The notes beneath the pieces are model-generated. The model searched no databases. It saw nothing but the letters and a program-made list of their open reading frames with translations, and had not been told where the DNA came from. From Haemophilus quentini (GTDB lineage Bacteria > Pseudomonadota > Gammaproteobacteria > Enterobacterales > Pasteurellaceae), in the NCBI GenBank assembly GCA_001752465.1, contig MDJB01000002.1, positions 1 through 64,000 of the forward strand: a stretch of 64,000 nucleotides of DNA. Reading direction: 5' to 3'. This document shows positions 29,472 through 39,656 of the stretch, one piece after another (position 1 is the stretch's first letter; the number at the start of each line of letters is the position of its first letter). The position numbers and the translations under genes are program-made.

Positions 29472-30164
29472 TTACCCAATAGATGCATTAATAGAACGAA
29501 GAACCTCTGCAGGATTACCAGCTTTAGTAATAGGACGTCCTATTACTAAATAATCTGAACCAGCACGAATCGCAGCAGTAGGTGTCATCACACGTCGTTG
29601 ATCACCCAAATCCGCTCCAATTGGACGAATCCCAGGGGTCACTAATTTAAAGTCTTCTCCACAAGCGTTACGTAAAATTTCAACTTCTTGCGGAGAGCAA
29701 ACCACACCATCCAAACCTGCTCGTTGGGTTAAATGAGCTAAGCGTAAAACTTGTTCCATTGGCGATGCATTAATCCCAATTTGTAATAAATCCAAATCTT
29801 CCATACTGGTTAATACCGTCACAGCAATAAGCAATGGCGCATCTTTCCCATAAGGTTCAAGAATTCTCTTAGCTTCTTCCATCATTCGTAGCCCACCGCT
29901 TGCGTGCAAATCTACCATCCATACCCCTAAATCAGCTGCAGATCTTACCGCTCTTGCTACAGTATTTGGAATATCATGATATTTAAGATCTAAGAAAACA
30001 TCAAAATTACGTTGATGTAATTGTTTTACAAAATTAATACCAAGTGTAGTAAACATTTCTTTACCCACTTTTAATCGACACAAACTCGGATCAATTTGAT
30101 CAACTAAAGCAAGAGCCTCTGCTTCTTTCTCATAGTCTAATGCCACAATAATTTTGCTTATCAT
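29472..30164 (-). CDS. pyrF: Orotidine 5'-phosphate decarboxylase
   Basis: PyrF makes UMP from OMP, the last step of pyrimidine synthesis. This 230-residue TIM barrel carries the catalytic [12 protein letters not shown] (about 59-70; the Asp-Lys-Asp charged network), VVCSPQE and the phosphate-binding VIGRPIT near the C terminus. GCGAGGTAACATT precedes the ATG. It sits between lapB and yciH, as in E. coli. Confidence 0.97.
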   Translation of the reverse strand: MISKIIVALDYEKEAEALALVDQIDPSLCRLKVGKEMFTTLGINFVKQLHQRNFDVFLDLKYHDIPNTVARAVRSAADLGVWMVDLHASGGLRMMEEAKRILEPYGKDAPLLIAVTVLTSMEDLDLLQIGINASPMEQVLRLAHLTQRAGLDGVVCSPQEVEILRNACGEDFKLVTPGIRPIGADLGDQRRVMTPTAAIRAGSDYLVIGRPITKAGNPAEVLRSINASIG

Positions 30165-30187
30165 AATGTTACCTCGCTGAGTATCAA

Positions 30188-31378
30188 TTAATTATGTTCT
30201 TGACTTGAAACTGGTTTAATACTTTCCCATTGACGGCAAGATGGGCAATTCCATAATAGCTTATGTATTTGATAACCACAATTTGTACAACGATAGGCCG
30301 ATGTTTGTTTAATTCGTTCACCAACCATTTTATGTAATAAAATTAGGCTTTCTTTTCCCCGCCCGTCTTCTGCATCATCAATTTGATACTGCATAAAACG
30401 ATGGAAAATTAAAGTACTTGGCTTTTTCGTGAGTTGCTGATAAAGCTTAGCCTGAGCTGCAGACTTGCCATCTTTTTCTTCAATTAATTTGACCAAAGCT
30501 AGCTCTACTTCATCATTATTAGTAATTTTGCCAGCGCGAATTAAGAATAACTCAAAGTTATCTAACTGATTTAATTCTTCATAACAATGTTTTAAAGGTG
30601 ACAAAATTTCACCTGTATAATCTGGATTTTGTTCTAAAACATTTTCTAGTATTTTTGCCGCTTGTTGATATTGACCTTCAAGCATTTCTAAATTTGCGAG
30701 TAATAAGGAAGCGCGAACACAAGTAGGAGAAACTAGCAAAGCTTTTTGTAAAATACTGCGTTTTTCAACCGCACTTTCAGGCTCTAAACTTTGTGAATAT
30801 TCACAATAACATTGCGCAAGTTCAATATTATTCTCTTGTGGTTTTATTTTAGCGAGTTTTTCAGCAATATTAACCGCTTTTTTCCATTCTTTAGTTTTTT
30901 GATAAATTACTAAAAGTTGCTGTAAAGCATTTTCTGCAAATTCAGGCTCATCCACTAGTAAAATATAAAGATTTTCAGCCCGGTCAAAAAAACCAACCAC
31001 CATAAAATCTCTAGCAAGCTGCTGCTTTGCGAGTAATTTTTGCTCAAATGTATAATTAGGGCTGAGGTCTAAAGCTTGGTGAATACGCAATGCGCGATCA
31101 ACTTCACCTCTAGAACGGAATAGATTGCCAAGTGTAAGCTCCGCTTCAAATTGAGAGTGGCTTTCGATTTCATTTTCGGTTTCTTGTTTCTGAAGCATGT
31201 CCAAAAACAAATCTACAGCTTTATCGGTTTGATTGGAAAGTAAGAAGTTTACCCCCGTAACATAATCTCGGGAGAGTTTATTACTAATGTCATCTTGATC
31301 TTTCTTTGCACTACGCTGCCCCATGTACCACCCATAGGCTGCAGCAATCGGCAATAGTAGAAAGAGTAATTCTAGCAT
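30188..31378 (-). CDS. lapB: LPS assembly protein LapB (YciM)
   Basis: LapB controls lipopolysaccharide synthesis by presenting LpxC to the FtsH protease. The 396-residue protein has an N-terminal membrane anchor (about 2-18), about nine TPR helical repeats (roughly 35-350), and a C-terminal rubredoxin-like metal site with two Cys-x2-Cys pairs (CTNCGYQ and CPSCRQW). Its start overlaps the lapA stop by one base (TGATG), so the pair is translationally coupled. pyrF follows after 23 bases. Confidence 0.95.
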   Translation of the reverse strand: MLELLFLLLPIAAAYGWYMGQRSAKKDQDDISNKLSRDYVTGVNFLLSNQTDKAVDLFLDMLQKQETENEIESHSQFEAELTLGNLFRSRGEVDRALRIHQALDLSPNYTFEQKLLAKQQLARDFMVVGFFDRAENLYILLVDEPEFAENALQQLLVIYQKTKEWKKAVNIAEKLAKIKPQENNIELAQCYCEYSQSLEPESAVEKRSILQKALLVSPTCVRASLLLANLEMLEGQYQQAAKILENVLEQNPDYTGEILSPLKHCYEELNQLDNFELFLIRAGKITNNDEVELALVKLIEEKDGKSAAQAKLYQQLTKKPSTLIFHRFMQYQIDDAEDGRGKESLILLHKMVGERIKQTSAYRCTNCGYQIHKLLWNCPSCRQWESIKPVSSQEHN

Positions 31379-31671
31379 CAGGCGACCTTATCTCGCACGG
31401 TAGTCAATTCGTTGATTTGTAAAGTTTGACGCTTAACTTGACGAGCTAATGCCATATTTTTAAGTTTTAACTTAAGATAGAAAAAAGCGGTGATTAACCA
31501 GCCAAGAATTAAACCTAATCCAAATAAAATAGCAACAAGAGTGGATAGTTGGAGTTGGCTTTCCGCCACAATATAATTAAATGTAATAACTTGATCGTTA
31601 TTTGCTCCAATGGTAATTGCAACCAACACGATAGCGATAAAAATCACAATACCTAAAATATATTTAATCAT
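31378..31671 (-). CDS. lapA: LPS assembly protein LapA (YciS)
   Basis: LapA is a 97-residue inner-membrane partner of LapB. Two hydrophobic segments (about 3-21 and 43-65) are separated by a short periplasmic loop with NDQVITFNYIVAESQ and followed by a basic, coiled-coil-like tail (KLKLKNMALARQVKRQ). AAGGAAATGTT precedes the ATG. It lies 80 bases after ihfB, as in E. coli, and is coupled to lapB. Confidence 0.92.
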   Translation of the reverse strand: MIKYILGIVIFIAIVLVAITIGANNDQVITFNYIVAESQLQLSTLVAILFGLGLILGWLITAFFYLKLKLKNMALARQVKRQTLQINELTTVRDKVA

Positions 31672-31751
31672 AACATTTCCTTAAAATATGGCTTTGCTAA
31701 ATAATGGCAAACGTTGTAGTTTGAAAGGCATATTCGAGCATTTTAATTTTA

Positions 31752-32033
31752 TTAATAAATATCTACACGCTCTTTTAATTCTTTACCTGCTTTAAAGTGC
31801 GGTACAGATTTAGCTTCTAATTTAACAGAATCACCCGTTTTTGGATTACGCCCTAAACGAGGATTACGATAATGCAGTGAAAAACTTCCAAATCTTCTCA
31901 ACTCGACACGATCGCCATTTTCAAGAGATTGAGAAATAAACTCCAAAATATCTTTTACCATATTTTCGATTTCTTTTACGGGTAAAGTCGGATGTTTCGC
32001 TAATAATTTTTCTATAAGTTCTGACTTAGTCAT
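31752..32033 (-). CDS. ihfB: Integration host factor beta subunit
   Basis: IhfB pairs with IhfA to bend DNA sharply at specific sites. With the start at ATG 32033 it has 93 residues; the frame is open to 32060, but AAGGGAGAAAAGACG directly precedes the inner ATG. The flank motif [22 protein letters not shown] (about 46-67) contains the DNA-intercalating proline arm, and the N terminus [11 protein letters not shown] is typical. It follows rpsA, as in E. coli. The gap between them holds two strong hairpins. Confidence 0.97.
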   Translation of the reverse strand: MTKSELIEKLLAKHPTLPVKEIENMVKDILEFISQSLENGDRVELRRFGSFSLHYRNPRLGRNPKTGDSVKLEAKSVPHFKAGKELKERVDIY

Positions 32034-32070
32034 CGTCTTTTCTCCCTTAATATTATTCAAATTGAGATTT

Positions 32071-32103
32071 ATTGCTAATACATTATTTCAATGTATTAGC
32101 AAT
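32071..32103. repeat. Perfect 14-bp inverted repeat between rpsA and ihfB
   Basis: ATTGCTAATACATT and AATGTATTAGCAAT flank a 5-base loop. The stem is AT-rich and has no T run directly after it. It lies 38 bases before the ihfB start and after the rpsA terminator, so it falls in the ihfB leader or promoter. Confidence 0.75.
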
Positions 32104-32114
32104 AAGCCCTAAAA

Positions 32115-32142
32115 ATAAGGCTGGACATCAGCCCAGCCTTAT
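32115..32142 (-). terminator. Terminator of rpsA
   Basis: ATAAGGCTGG / CCAGCCTTAT with an 8-base loop and a minus-strand tail TTTTTAG, starting 13 bases beyond the rpsA stop. Confidence 0.85.
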
Positions 32143-32154
32143 CACGTGAATTAA

Positions 32155-33804
32155 TTATTCACCTTTAGCTGCTTTAAATGCTTCAGCCATTGCGTTTGGA
32201 ATAGCAACTTCTTCTTGTTTGTTATTCACATTTGCAACTGCAGCAGCTTCTTCAGCTTGGTCTTTTGCTTTCACTGATAAGTGAACGATACGAGATTTAC
32301 GATCTACACCAGTATATTTAGCTTCAACCACATCACCTGCAGCAACTTCATTTGTTAAATCAGCTGCGCGGATATAACCTTCAACGCCGCCCGCTAATTC
32401 AACTTTAGCACCTTTTGCATCTGCTTCAACTACTGTTGCAGATACTACAGCGCCTTTTTTGTTGATTGCGACGAAGTTATTAAATGGATCTTCTTCAAGT
32501 TGTTTGATACCTAAAGAGATGCGCTCTTTCACTGCATCAACTGCTAATACTACTGCAGAAACTTCGTCACCTTTTTTGTAGTTACGAACTGCTTCTTCAC
32601 CTGATACATTCCAAGAAATATCAGATAAGTGAACTAAACCATCGATACCACCTTCAAGACCAATGAAGATACCGAAATCAGTGATAGACTTGATTTTACC
32701 AGTTACTTTATCGCCTTTATTGTGAGTTTCAGCAAATTGAGTCCATGGGTTAGCTTTACATTGTTTTAAGCCTAAAGAAATACGACGACGTTCTTCATCA
32801 ATTTCTAATACCATTACTTCTACAGTATCGCCTAAGCTAACAACTTTAGATGGGTGGATATTTTTGTTAGTCCAATCCATTTCAGAAACGTGAACTAAAC
32901 CTTCAACGCCATCTAAGATCTCAACGAAACAACCATAGTCTGTTAAGTTAGTTACTTTACCAGTTAATTTGCTGTTTACTGGGTGATTTTCAGCAATTGC
33001 GGCCCATGGATCTTGACCTAATTGTTTTAAGCCTAAAGATACACGAGTACGATCTTTATCAAATTTTAATACTTTAACAGTAACTTCATCGCCAACATTC
33101 ACGATTTCGCTTGGGTGTTTAACACGTTTCCAAGCCATATCTGTGATATGTAATAAACCGTCAACACCACCAAGATCAACGAATGCACCGTACTCAGTTA
33201 AGTTTTTAACGATACCTTTAACTTCTGAACCTTCAACAAGATTTTCTAATACTTGTTCACGTTCTTGGCTATTTTCAGATTCAATCACTGCACGACGAGA
33301 AACAACAACGTTGTTACGTTTTTGATCTAATTTGATTACTTTGAATTCTAATTCTTTACCAAGTAAATGATCTGCTTCACGCGCTGGACGAGTATCAACT
33401 AAAGAACCTGGTAAGAATGCACGAACACCGTTTAACTCAACTGTGAAACCACCTTTCACTTTGCCGTTGATTAAACCGATAACGGTCGCTTTTTCTTCGT
33501 AAGCTTTTTCTAATTCAATCCAAGATTCGTGACGAACAGCTTTCTCACGAGAAAGTTTAGTTTCACCGAAACCATCCTCAACTGCATCTAATGCAACATT
33601 TACAGTATCGCCAACTTGGATTTCAAGTTCGCCTTGTGCATTTAAGAATTCAGCAACTGGAATTGCAGACTCAGATTTTAAACCTGCATCAACAAGCACA
33701 AAGCCTTTTTGGATAGCTACTACAGCACCGCTAACGATTGAACCTTGACGAGTTTCAAGGCCTTTTAATGATTCTTCAAAAAGTTGAGCAAAAGATTCTG
33801 ACAT
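32155..33804 (-). CDS. rpsA: 30S ribosomal protein S1
   Basis: S1 holds mRNA on the small subunit and is essential for initiation on structured messages. The 549-residue protein has six S1 RNA-binding repeats, recognisable by spaced motifs such as [35 protein letters not shown] and [18 protein letters not shown]; the two N-terminal repeats that contact the ribosome begin near residues 20 and 105. It lies between cmk and ihfB, the conserved order. Confidence 0.99.
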   Translation of the reverse strand: MSESFAQLFEESLKGLETRQGSIVSGAVVAIQKGFVLVDAGLKSESAIPVAEFLNAQGELEIQVGDTVNVALDAVEDGFGETKLSREKAVRHESWIELEKAYEEKATVIGLINGKVKGGFTVELNGVRAFLPGSLVDTRPAREADHLLGKELEFKVIKLDQKRNNVVVSRRAVIESENSQEREQVLENLVEGSEVKGIVKNLTEYGAFVDLGGVDGLLHITDMAWKRVKHPSEIVNVGDEVTVKVLKFDKDRTRVSLGLKQLGQDPWAAIAENHPVNSKLTGKVTNLTDYGCFVEILDGVEGLVHVSEMDWTNKNIHPSKVVSLGDTVEVMVLEIDEERRRISLGLKQCKANPWTQFAETHNKGDKVTGKIKSITDFGIFIGLEGGIDGLVHLSDISWNVSGEEAVRNYKKGDEVSAVVLAVDAVKERISLGIKQLEEDPFNNFVAINKKGAVVSATVVEADAKGAKVELAGGVEGYIRAADLTNEVAAGDVVEAKYTGVDRKSRIVHLSVKAKDQAEEAAAVANVNNKQEEVAIPNAMAEAFKAAKGE

Positions 33805-33900
33805 ATAAATAATCTTCTTAATTTAAGTTAATAACATCCACATTAAAATCCATAAAATGCGGGGTTGAGGATAAATGCTTATTCTTCCTTGAACAAACAG

Positions 33901-34578
33901 TTAAATCGAAACTGACACCTTTTCTTGAATATAAGCCAACGCCTGATCAATAACTTCACCAATACTCAACGTTGTGCTATTCAATAACAAAGCATTATCA
34001 GCCGGTTTTAGAGGCGCAACCTCTCGATTTCTATCACGAAAATCACGCTCTTTTATCTCGGCTAAAATCTGCTCAAAGTTACCATTTATTCCTTTATTTT
34101 GCAACTGTTTATAGCGTCTTTTTGCACGTTCTTCAGCACTCGCATCTAAAAATAACTTCACTTGAGCATTTGGGAATACCACAGTCCCCATATCTCTGCC
34201 ATCAGCAATTAATCCATCATTTTTCGCAAAATCTTGCTGAAGTTGTAGCAAAGCTGACCGCACTTGGGGAAACACTGCTACTTTAGATGCGGCATCAGCG
34301 ACTTCTTGAGTGCGAATTAAATGACTTACATCCCTGCCTGCAAGCAAAATATTCACCTCACCATTTTGAGGAATAAATTGAATATCTAAGTGACGAGCTA
34401 ATTCAGCTAGTGCCGATTCATTTGTTAAATCAGTTTTACGTTGTAATGCAGCTAATGCTGTAACGCGATAAATTGCTCCACTATCCAATAATGCATAACC
34501 TAGCTTTTCTGCCAAAGCGTAACAAAGCGTCCCTTTCCCAGCACCACTAGGACCATCAACAGTAATAATCATTCCCAT
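33901..34578 (-). CDS. cmk: Cytidylate kinase
   Basis: Cmk phosphorylates CMP and dCMP. The 225-residue protein has the P-loop [11 protein letters not shown] (about 8-18), the DSGAIYR nucleotide-monophosphate site (about 32-38), [13 protein letters not shown] (about 125-137) and the lid region [22 protein letters not shown] precedes the ATG; a second ATG two codons later is possible. It is the first gene of the cmk-rpsA-ihfB-lapA-lapB-pyrF-yciH string. Confidence 0.97.
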   Translation of the reverse strand: MGMIITVDGPSGAGKGTLCYALAEKLGYALLDSGAIYRVTALAALQRKTDLTNESALAELARHLDIQFIPQNGEVNILLAGRDVSHLIRTQEVADAASKVAVFPQVRSALLQLQQDFAKNDGLIADGRDMGTVVFPNAQVKLFLDASAEERAKRRYKQLQNKGINGNFEQILAEIKERDFRDRNREVAPLKPADNALLLNSTTLSIGEVIDQALAYIQEKVSVSI

Positions 34579-34852
34579 ACAAATTATCCTTTCATTCTCA
34601 AAATTTTGCGCATTATAGTGAGAATTTGGTAATCCTGCTAATGTTAATATGGTATTAAAACAATCTTTATCATATTCTATATTCTTCTATTAAAACTATA
34701 ACTAAACACAAATAGTAATAAAAATGTAAAAATGAAAACAAAATGTTAAATTTTATGAGACATTGATTCACATTTTCTTAAAATAGGTATATGCTTTTGT
34801 ATATAAATCTATAAAATCATCACATCTTTTACTCTAACTCTGAGGGTATTTT

Positions 34853-36451
34853 ATGCTGTCTCTTATTCTAAGTATTTTTCCTATCGTTTTACTGATTTAT
34901 CTTATGGTAAAAAGAAATGCGCTACCTTCTTATGTTGCCTTACCTTGGATTGCGACATTAGTTATGGGTGTTCATCTTTTACACTTTAATACAGATATTG
35001 TCACTATTAGTGCAAATGTTGTTTCTGCAATTATTGCGGTACAAACACCTATTACAGTAATTTTTGGTGCGATTCTCTTTAACCGTTTCTCTGAAATTTC
35101 AGGCGCAACAAATATTATGCGAAAATGGCTAGGAAATATTAATCCAAATCCCGTTGCACAATTAATGATTATTGGTTGGGCGTTTGCTTTTATGATCGAG
35201 GGAGCAAGTGGTTTTGGTACACCAGCGGCAATTGCTGCACCTATTTTAGTGGGATTAGGTTTTCATCCATTAAAAGTGGCGATGTTGGCACTTATTATGA
35301 ACTCAGTTCCCGTATCCTTTGGTGCGGTAGGTACACCAACTTGGTTTGGTTTTGGTGCTTTAAAATTATCAGAAAATATGATTTTAGAAATTGGGTCTAT
35401 TACAGCATTTATACACTCCGTTGCTGCACTTATTATCCCATTATTAGCACTTCGTATCTTAGTAAATTGGGATGATATTCGTAAAAACATCGTATTTATC
35501 TATATTAGCGTACTGGGTTGTGTAGTACCTTATTTCTTGATTGCTCAAGTCAATTACGAATTTCCATCACTAGTTGGGGGGGCAATCGGCTTATTTATTT
35601 CTGTATGGACTGCTAATCGCAATATTGGTTTAGCAAAAGTAACAAATAACCTTGATAATAATGCGGTAAGTGCGGGAGAAATAGTTAAAGCATTATTCCC
35701 TACAGGTTTACTTATTGCATTTTTAATTGTGACTCGTATTCATCAATTACCATTCAAAGCAATGATGAATGACGCAACTATTTGGTTCTCAACCACATTA
35801 GGTTCGTTAGGATCATTTGAAATTAGCAAAGGTTTAATCTTTAGCTTAAAAAATATTTTTGGCTCAAATGTTTCATCAAGCTATAAACTTCTTTACGTAC
35901 CCGCATTGATTCCATTTGTCATTACAGTACTAATTGCGATTCCTTTCTTTAAAATTTCCAGTTCAAATGTTAAACAGATTTTTGTATCAAGTTTACAACA
36001 ATCTAAAAATCCATTTATTGCCTTAGTTGGTGCCTTAGTGATGGTAAACCTAATGTTAGTGGGTGGCGAACATTCAATGGTAAAAATTATAGGTAGAACT
36101 TTTGCTGAAATTTCTGGTAGTAACTGGACTATTTTCTCCTCTTTCTTAGGTGCGATTGGATCCTTTTTTTCAGGTTCAAATACCGTATCCAACCTAACAT
36201 TTGGTAGTGTTCAACTTTCTACCGCAGAAACAACTGGCATTTCTGTCGCACTTGTTCTTACTTTACAATCTATTGGTGGGGCAATGGGGAATATGGTATG
36301 TATAAATAACATTGTAGCGGTAAGTTCAGTGTTAAATATTTCAAACCAAGAAGGCACAATTATTAAGAAAACCATTATACCTATGATCATTTACGGTATC
36401 ATTGCTGCACTTGGCGCGCTGTTCTTAGTACCTTTATTTTATAATCTATAA
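34853..36451 (+). CDS. lctP: L-lactate permease
   Basis: LctP imports lactate by proton symport. The 532-residue inner-membrane protein has about thirteen hydrophobic segments. Family motifs include AFMIEGASGFGTPAAIAAPIL (about 105-125), VSFGAVGTPTWFG (about 152-164), and the C-terminal FFSGSNTVSNLTFG and LQSIGGAMGNMV. CTGAGGGTATTTT precedes the ATG. Host lactate is an established carbon source for H. influenzae. A 274-base AT-rich gap separates it from divergent cmk and should hold both promoters. A terminator made from an uptake sequence follows. Confidence 0.97.
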   Translation: MLSLILSIFPIVLLIYLMVKRNALPSYVALPWIATLVMGVHLLHFNTDIVTISANVVSAIIAVQTPITVIFGAILFNRFSEISGATNIMRKWLGNINPNPVAQLMIIGWAFAFMIEGASGFGTPAAIAAPILVGLGFHPLKVAMLALIMNSVPVSFGAVGTPTWFGFGALKLSENMILEIGSITAFIHSVAALIIPLLALRILVNWDDIRKNIVFIYISVLGCVVPYFLIAQVNYEFPSLVGGAIGLFISVWTANRNIGLAKVTNNLDNNAVSAGEIVKALFPTGLLIAFLIVTRIHQLPFKAMMNDATIWFSTTLGSLGSFEISKGLIFSLKNIFGSNVSSSYKLLYVPALIPFVITVLIAIPFFKISSSNVKQIFVSSLQQSKNPFIALVGALVMVNLMLVGGEHSMVKIIGRTFAEISGSNWTIFSSFLGAIGSFFSGSNTVSNLTFGSVQLSTAETTGISVALVLTLQSIGGAMGNMVCINNIVAVSSVLNISNQEGTIIKKTIIPMIIYGIIAALGALFLVPLFYNL

Positions 36452-36463
36452 AATTTACTCCAA

Positions 36464-36489
36464 AAATGACCGCACTTTTGCGGTCATTT
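36464..36489 (+). terminator. Terminator of lctP containing an uptake core
   Basis: A perfect 10-bp stem AAATGACCGC / GCGGTCATTT with an ACTTTT loop, followed by a T-rich stretch. The left arm and loop contain ACCGCACTT. Confidence 0.85.
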
Positions 36490-36772
36490 CCTATTTTTTC
36501 TCTTTTTTACAGCAATTAAAAATTTAGTTGAAACCTTTGAAATGAACAATGACTCCAATCGTGGTTCTTATGTTTCTACTATCAAAACTAACCTTTAACC
36601 CATTAAAGTGCGGTTGATTTAGCGAATGAATTTATCCATTTAGCGAAAACTAAACTTTCTTTTTCTTTATTCCCCCGACATCTTTTCTCTCTAAAAAATT
36701 AATTTTTTTCATTTTTTTAGAGTTTTATATTAACTTTAATAAAAAACTATTGAGTTTCACAAAATACAATAA
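36490..36772. other. Gene-free gap between lctP and hup
   Basis: No convincing gene is present in this AT-rich stretch. It holds one uptake sequence near 36605, T-rich runs near 36490-36510 and 36655-36720, and a short minus-strand frame that may be an outer-membrane-protein remnant (36524-36631). The right side leads into the Fur-like site and promoter of hup. Confidence 0.6.
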
Positions 36773-36791
36773 GATAATGCGAATCTTTCTC
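36773..36791 (+). promoter_or_regulatory. Candidate Fur box of hup
   Basis: GATAATGCGAATCTTTCTC matches 15 of 19 positions of the E. coli Fur consensus GATAATGATAATCATTATC. It lies 24 bases before the hup start codon, the expected place for iron repression of a haem receptor. Confidence 0.65.
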
Positions 36792-36814
36792 AAAAAAAAC
36801 AATAAGGATATGTA

Positions 36815-39559
36815 ATGAAGAAGGTTATTAAATTAAATTTAATCACACTCTGCTTAATCAATACCCTTAGTGTTTCTATCGTTGATGCAAAAGCTGAAGA
36901 AACATTAGAGCAAATTGATGTAGTAGAAAAAAATGTCGCTAACGATAAAAAACCTTTTACGGAAGCAAAAGCGAAAAGTACCCGAGAGCATATTTTTAAA
37001 GAAACCCAGACTATCGATCAAGTTATTCGAAGTATCCCTGGGGCATTTACTCAACAAGATAAAGGCTCTGGCGTAGTTTCTGTTAATATTCGTGGCGAAA
37101 ATGGGTTAGGTCGTGTTAATACGATGGTCGATGGAGTCACACAAACTTTTTACTCTACAGCCATGGACTCAGGTCAATCAGGTGGTAATTCTCAATTCGG
37201 TGCATCGCTTGATCCTAACTTCATTGCTGGTGTCGATGTCAATAAAAGTAACTTTTCAGGTTCTAATGGCGTAAATACCTTATCTGGTAGTGCTAATTTT
37301 AGAACATTAGGTGTTAATGATGTTATTACCGATGACAAACCATTTGGCATTATTCTGAAAGGAATGACAGGGAGCAATGCCACTAAATCCAATTTTATGA
37401 CAATGGCTGCAGGCAGAAAATGGCTTGATAATGGTGGTTATGTTGGTGTGGTATATGGTTACAGTCAACGTGAAGTTTCACAAGATTATCGTATTGGCGG
37501 AGGAGAACGATTGTCTTCGCTAGGGCAAGATATTCTTGCTAAAGAAAAAGAAGCCTATTTCCACAATGCAGGTTATGTTTTAAATTCAGCTGGACAGTGG
37601 ATTCCTGATCTAAAGAAGAACATTTGGTCTTGTAACCAGACAAAGCCTAAGTTAGCAGAGAACATAGGTGATGGTGTTAACTGTACATTTTATAATCGTT
37701 TTGATCCTAGCGCAAAAGATAGACAAGAAATTCTCAAAAAATTAGAACAACACGTAAACCCAGAAAATATACCAAAATTACAAGATGACATAAAAAAAAC
37801 TGACAAATCATTTGAAGATAATAAAGATCAATATAGTGTTGCACCAATTGAACCTGGTAGTTTGCAATCACGCTCGCGTAGCCATTTGTTAAAATTTGAA
37901 TATGGCGATGATAACCATACCTTAGGTGCACAAATACGTACCCTTGATAATAAAATTGGTTCTCGAAAAATCGAAAATCGTAATTATCAATTAAATTATA
38001 ATTTTAATAATAATCGCTATCTTGATTTAAATCTAATGGTAGCACATAACTTAGGTAAAACCATTTATCCTAAAGGCGCATTCTTTTCTGGTTGGCAAGT
38101 AGAAGATAAATTAATTACAAAGAATTTGGCAAATATTATTGATATTAACAATAGCTATACTTTTTTATTGCCAAAAGAAATCGATTTAAAAACTACATTG
38201 GGCTTTAACTACTTTATTAATGAGTATAGTAAAAACCGTTTTCCTGAAGAATTAAGTTTGTTTTATAACAATAAATCACACTCCCAAGGAAACTATAGCT
38301 ATTTAGGTCGCTTCCAAGGAAGCAAAAGCGGATTACCACAACGTTCAGTGATCTTACAACCTTCCGGTAAACAAAAATTTAAAACTGTTTATTTTGATAC
38401 CGCACTTTCTAAAGGAATTTACCATTTAGACTATAGTGTCAATTTTACGCATTATGCATTTAACGGTGAGTATGTAGGTTACGAAAATACACCAATACAA
38501 ATTAATGAACCTATTTTGCATAAATCAGGTCATAAAAAGGCATTCAATCATTCTGCTACATTAAGTGCAGAACTGAGTGATTATTTTATGCCGTTTTTCA
38601 CCTATTCGCGCACACATAGAATGCCAAATATTCAAGAAATGTTCTTCTCTCAAGTATCTGATGTTGGCGTAAATACGGCATTAAAACCTGAGCAAGCTAA
38701 AACTTATCAACTTGGATTTAATACCTATAAAAAAGCTGTTTTTACAGAAGAAGATGTTCTAGGTTTAAAACTAGTGGGCTATCGTAGTTTCATCAAAAAT
38801 TATATTCATAATGTATATGGTGTATGGTGGAGAGATGGCGTTGTTCCTGACTGGGCAGCTAATAATGGATTTAGATTCACCATTGCTCATCAAAATTATA
38901 AGCCTATTGTGAAAAAGAGCGGTGTTGAGTTAGAAGTAAATTATGACATGGGACGTTTCTTTACAAATCTGTCTTATGCATATCAACGAACAAATCAACC
39001 AACCAATTATGCAGATGCAAGTCCACGTCCTAATAATGCGTCAAAAGAGGATATTCTAAAACAAGGTTATGGTCTATCTCGTATCTCAATGTTACCTAAA
39101 GATTATGGAAGATTAGAACTTGGCTCTCGCTGGTTTGATCAAAAATTAACTCTTGGTATCGCAGCACGTTACTATGGGAAAAGTAAACGAGCAACCATTC
39201 AAGAAGATTATATTAACGGTTCTCAATTTGAATTAAATACGAGCCATAAACGAACTTATTATGCAATCAAGAAAACAGAGGAAATTAATAAACAACCGAT
39301 TATTTTAGATTTGCATGTAAGTTATGAACCTGTTAAAGATTTAATTATCAAAGCTGAAGTACAAAACCTACTAGATAAACGTTATGTTGATCCTTTAGAC
39401 TCAGGGAATGATGCTGCTTCACAGCGCTATTATTCAAGCTTAAATGATTCAATTTGTAGTAAAAATAATACTTGTGAAGATGGAGGAAAAGATAAATCTG
39501 TACTTTATAACTTTGCACGTGGAAGAACTTATATTCTGAGTTTAAATTATAAATTCTAA
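36815..39559 (+). CDS. hup: TonB-dependent haem/haemoprotein receptor Hup
   Basis: The 914-residue outer-membrane receptor resembles Hup (haem utilization protein, from memory HI1217 in Rd), which takes up haem from several carriers. It has a signal peptide (about 1-27, cleaved after VDAKA), a TonB-box-like EQIDVVE (about 32-38), a plug domain with IPGAFTQQDKGSGVVSVNIRG and a 22-strand barrel. It ends in the typical ILSLNYKF with a C-terminal phenylalanine. Unlike the hgp haemoglobin receptors it has no CCAA repeat tract, so phase variation is not expected. AAGGATATGTA precedes the ATG, with a Fur-like site before it and a 14-bp terminator after it. Confidence 0.9.
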   Translation: MKKVIKLNLITLCLINTLSVSIVDAKAEETLEQIDVVEKNVANDKKPFTEAKAKSTREHIFKETQTIDQVIRSIPGAFTQQDKGSGVVSVNIRGENGLGRVNTMVDGVTQTFYSTAMDSGQSGGNSQFGASLDPNFIAGVDVNKSNFSGSNGVNTLSGSANFRTLGVNDVITDDKPFGIILKGMTGSNATKSNFMTMAAGRKWLDNGGYVGVVYGYSQREVSQDYRIGGGERLSSLGQDILAKEKEAYFHNAGYVLNSAGQWIPDLKKNIWSCNQTKPKLAENIGDGVNCTFYNRFDPSAKDRQEILKKLEQHVNPENIPKLQDDIKKTDKSFEDNKDQYSVAPIEPGSLQSRSRSHLLKFEYGDDNHTLGAQIRTLDNKIGSRKIENRNYQLNYNFNNNRYLDLNLMVAHNLGKTIYPKGAFFSGWQVEDKLITKNLANIIDINNSYTFLLPKEIDLKTTLGFNYFINEYSKNRFPEELSLFYNNKSHSQGNYSYLGRFQGSKSGLPQRSVILQPSGKQKFKTVYFDTALSKGIYHLDYSVNFTHYAFNGEYVGYENTPIQINEPILHKSGHKKAFNHSATLSAELSDYFMPFFTYSRTHRMPNIQEMFFSQVSDVGVNTALKPEQAKTYQLGFNTYKKAVFTEEDVLGLKLVGYRSFIKNYIHNVYGVWWRDGVVPDWAANNGFRFTIAHQNYKPIVKKSGVELEVNYDMGRFFTNLSYAYQRTNQPTNYADASPRPNNASKEDILKQGYGLSRISMLPKDYGRLELGSRWFDQKLTLGIAARYYGKSKRATIQEDYINGSQFELNTSHKRTYYAIKKTEEINKQPIILDLHVSYEPVKDLIIKAEVQNLLDKRYVDPLDSGNDAASQRYYSSLNDSICSKNNTCEDGGKDKSVLYNFARGRTYILSLNYKF

Positions 39560-39570
39560 TTAGCTCATAT

Positions 39571-39602
39571 AAAAAGGCATAGCTTATTAGCTATGCCTTT
39601 TT
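39571..39602. terminator. Bidirectional terminator between hup and mtnN
   Basis: AAAAAGGCATAGCT / AGCTATGCCTTTTT is a perfect 14-bp stem with a 4-base TATT loop between convergent genes. Confidence 0.93.
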
Positions 39603-39656
39603 AAATAATGATTAGGATTCAATTTTAGGATTTATTATCTTATTAAAAGATTATTA

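Noticed and set aside
34741-34775. Possible CRP site upstream of lctP (TGAGA...TCACA)
   Set aside because: The half-sites are seven bases apart instead of six and the left half is imperfect, so the match is too weak.
36653-36720. T-rich stretch upstream of hup as a terminator
   Set aside because: It has no stem of useful length; it appears to be AT-rich promoter DNA.
36815-36900. Phase-variable tetranucleotide repeat in the haem receptor gene
   Set aside because: No CCAA, CAAT or other tetranucleotide run is present in the signal-peptide region; the frame is uninterrupted.
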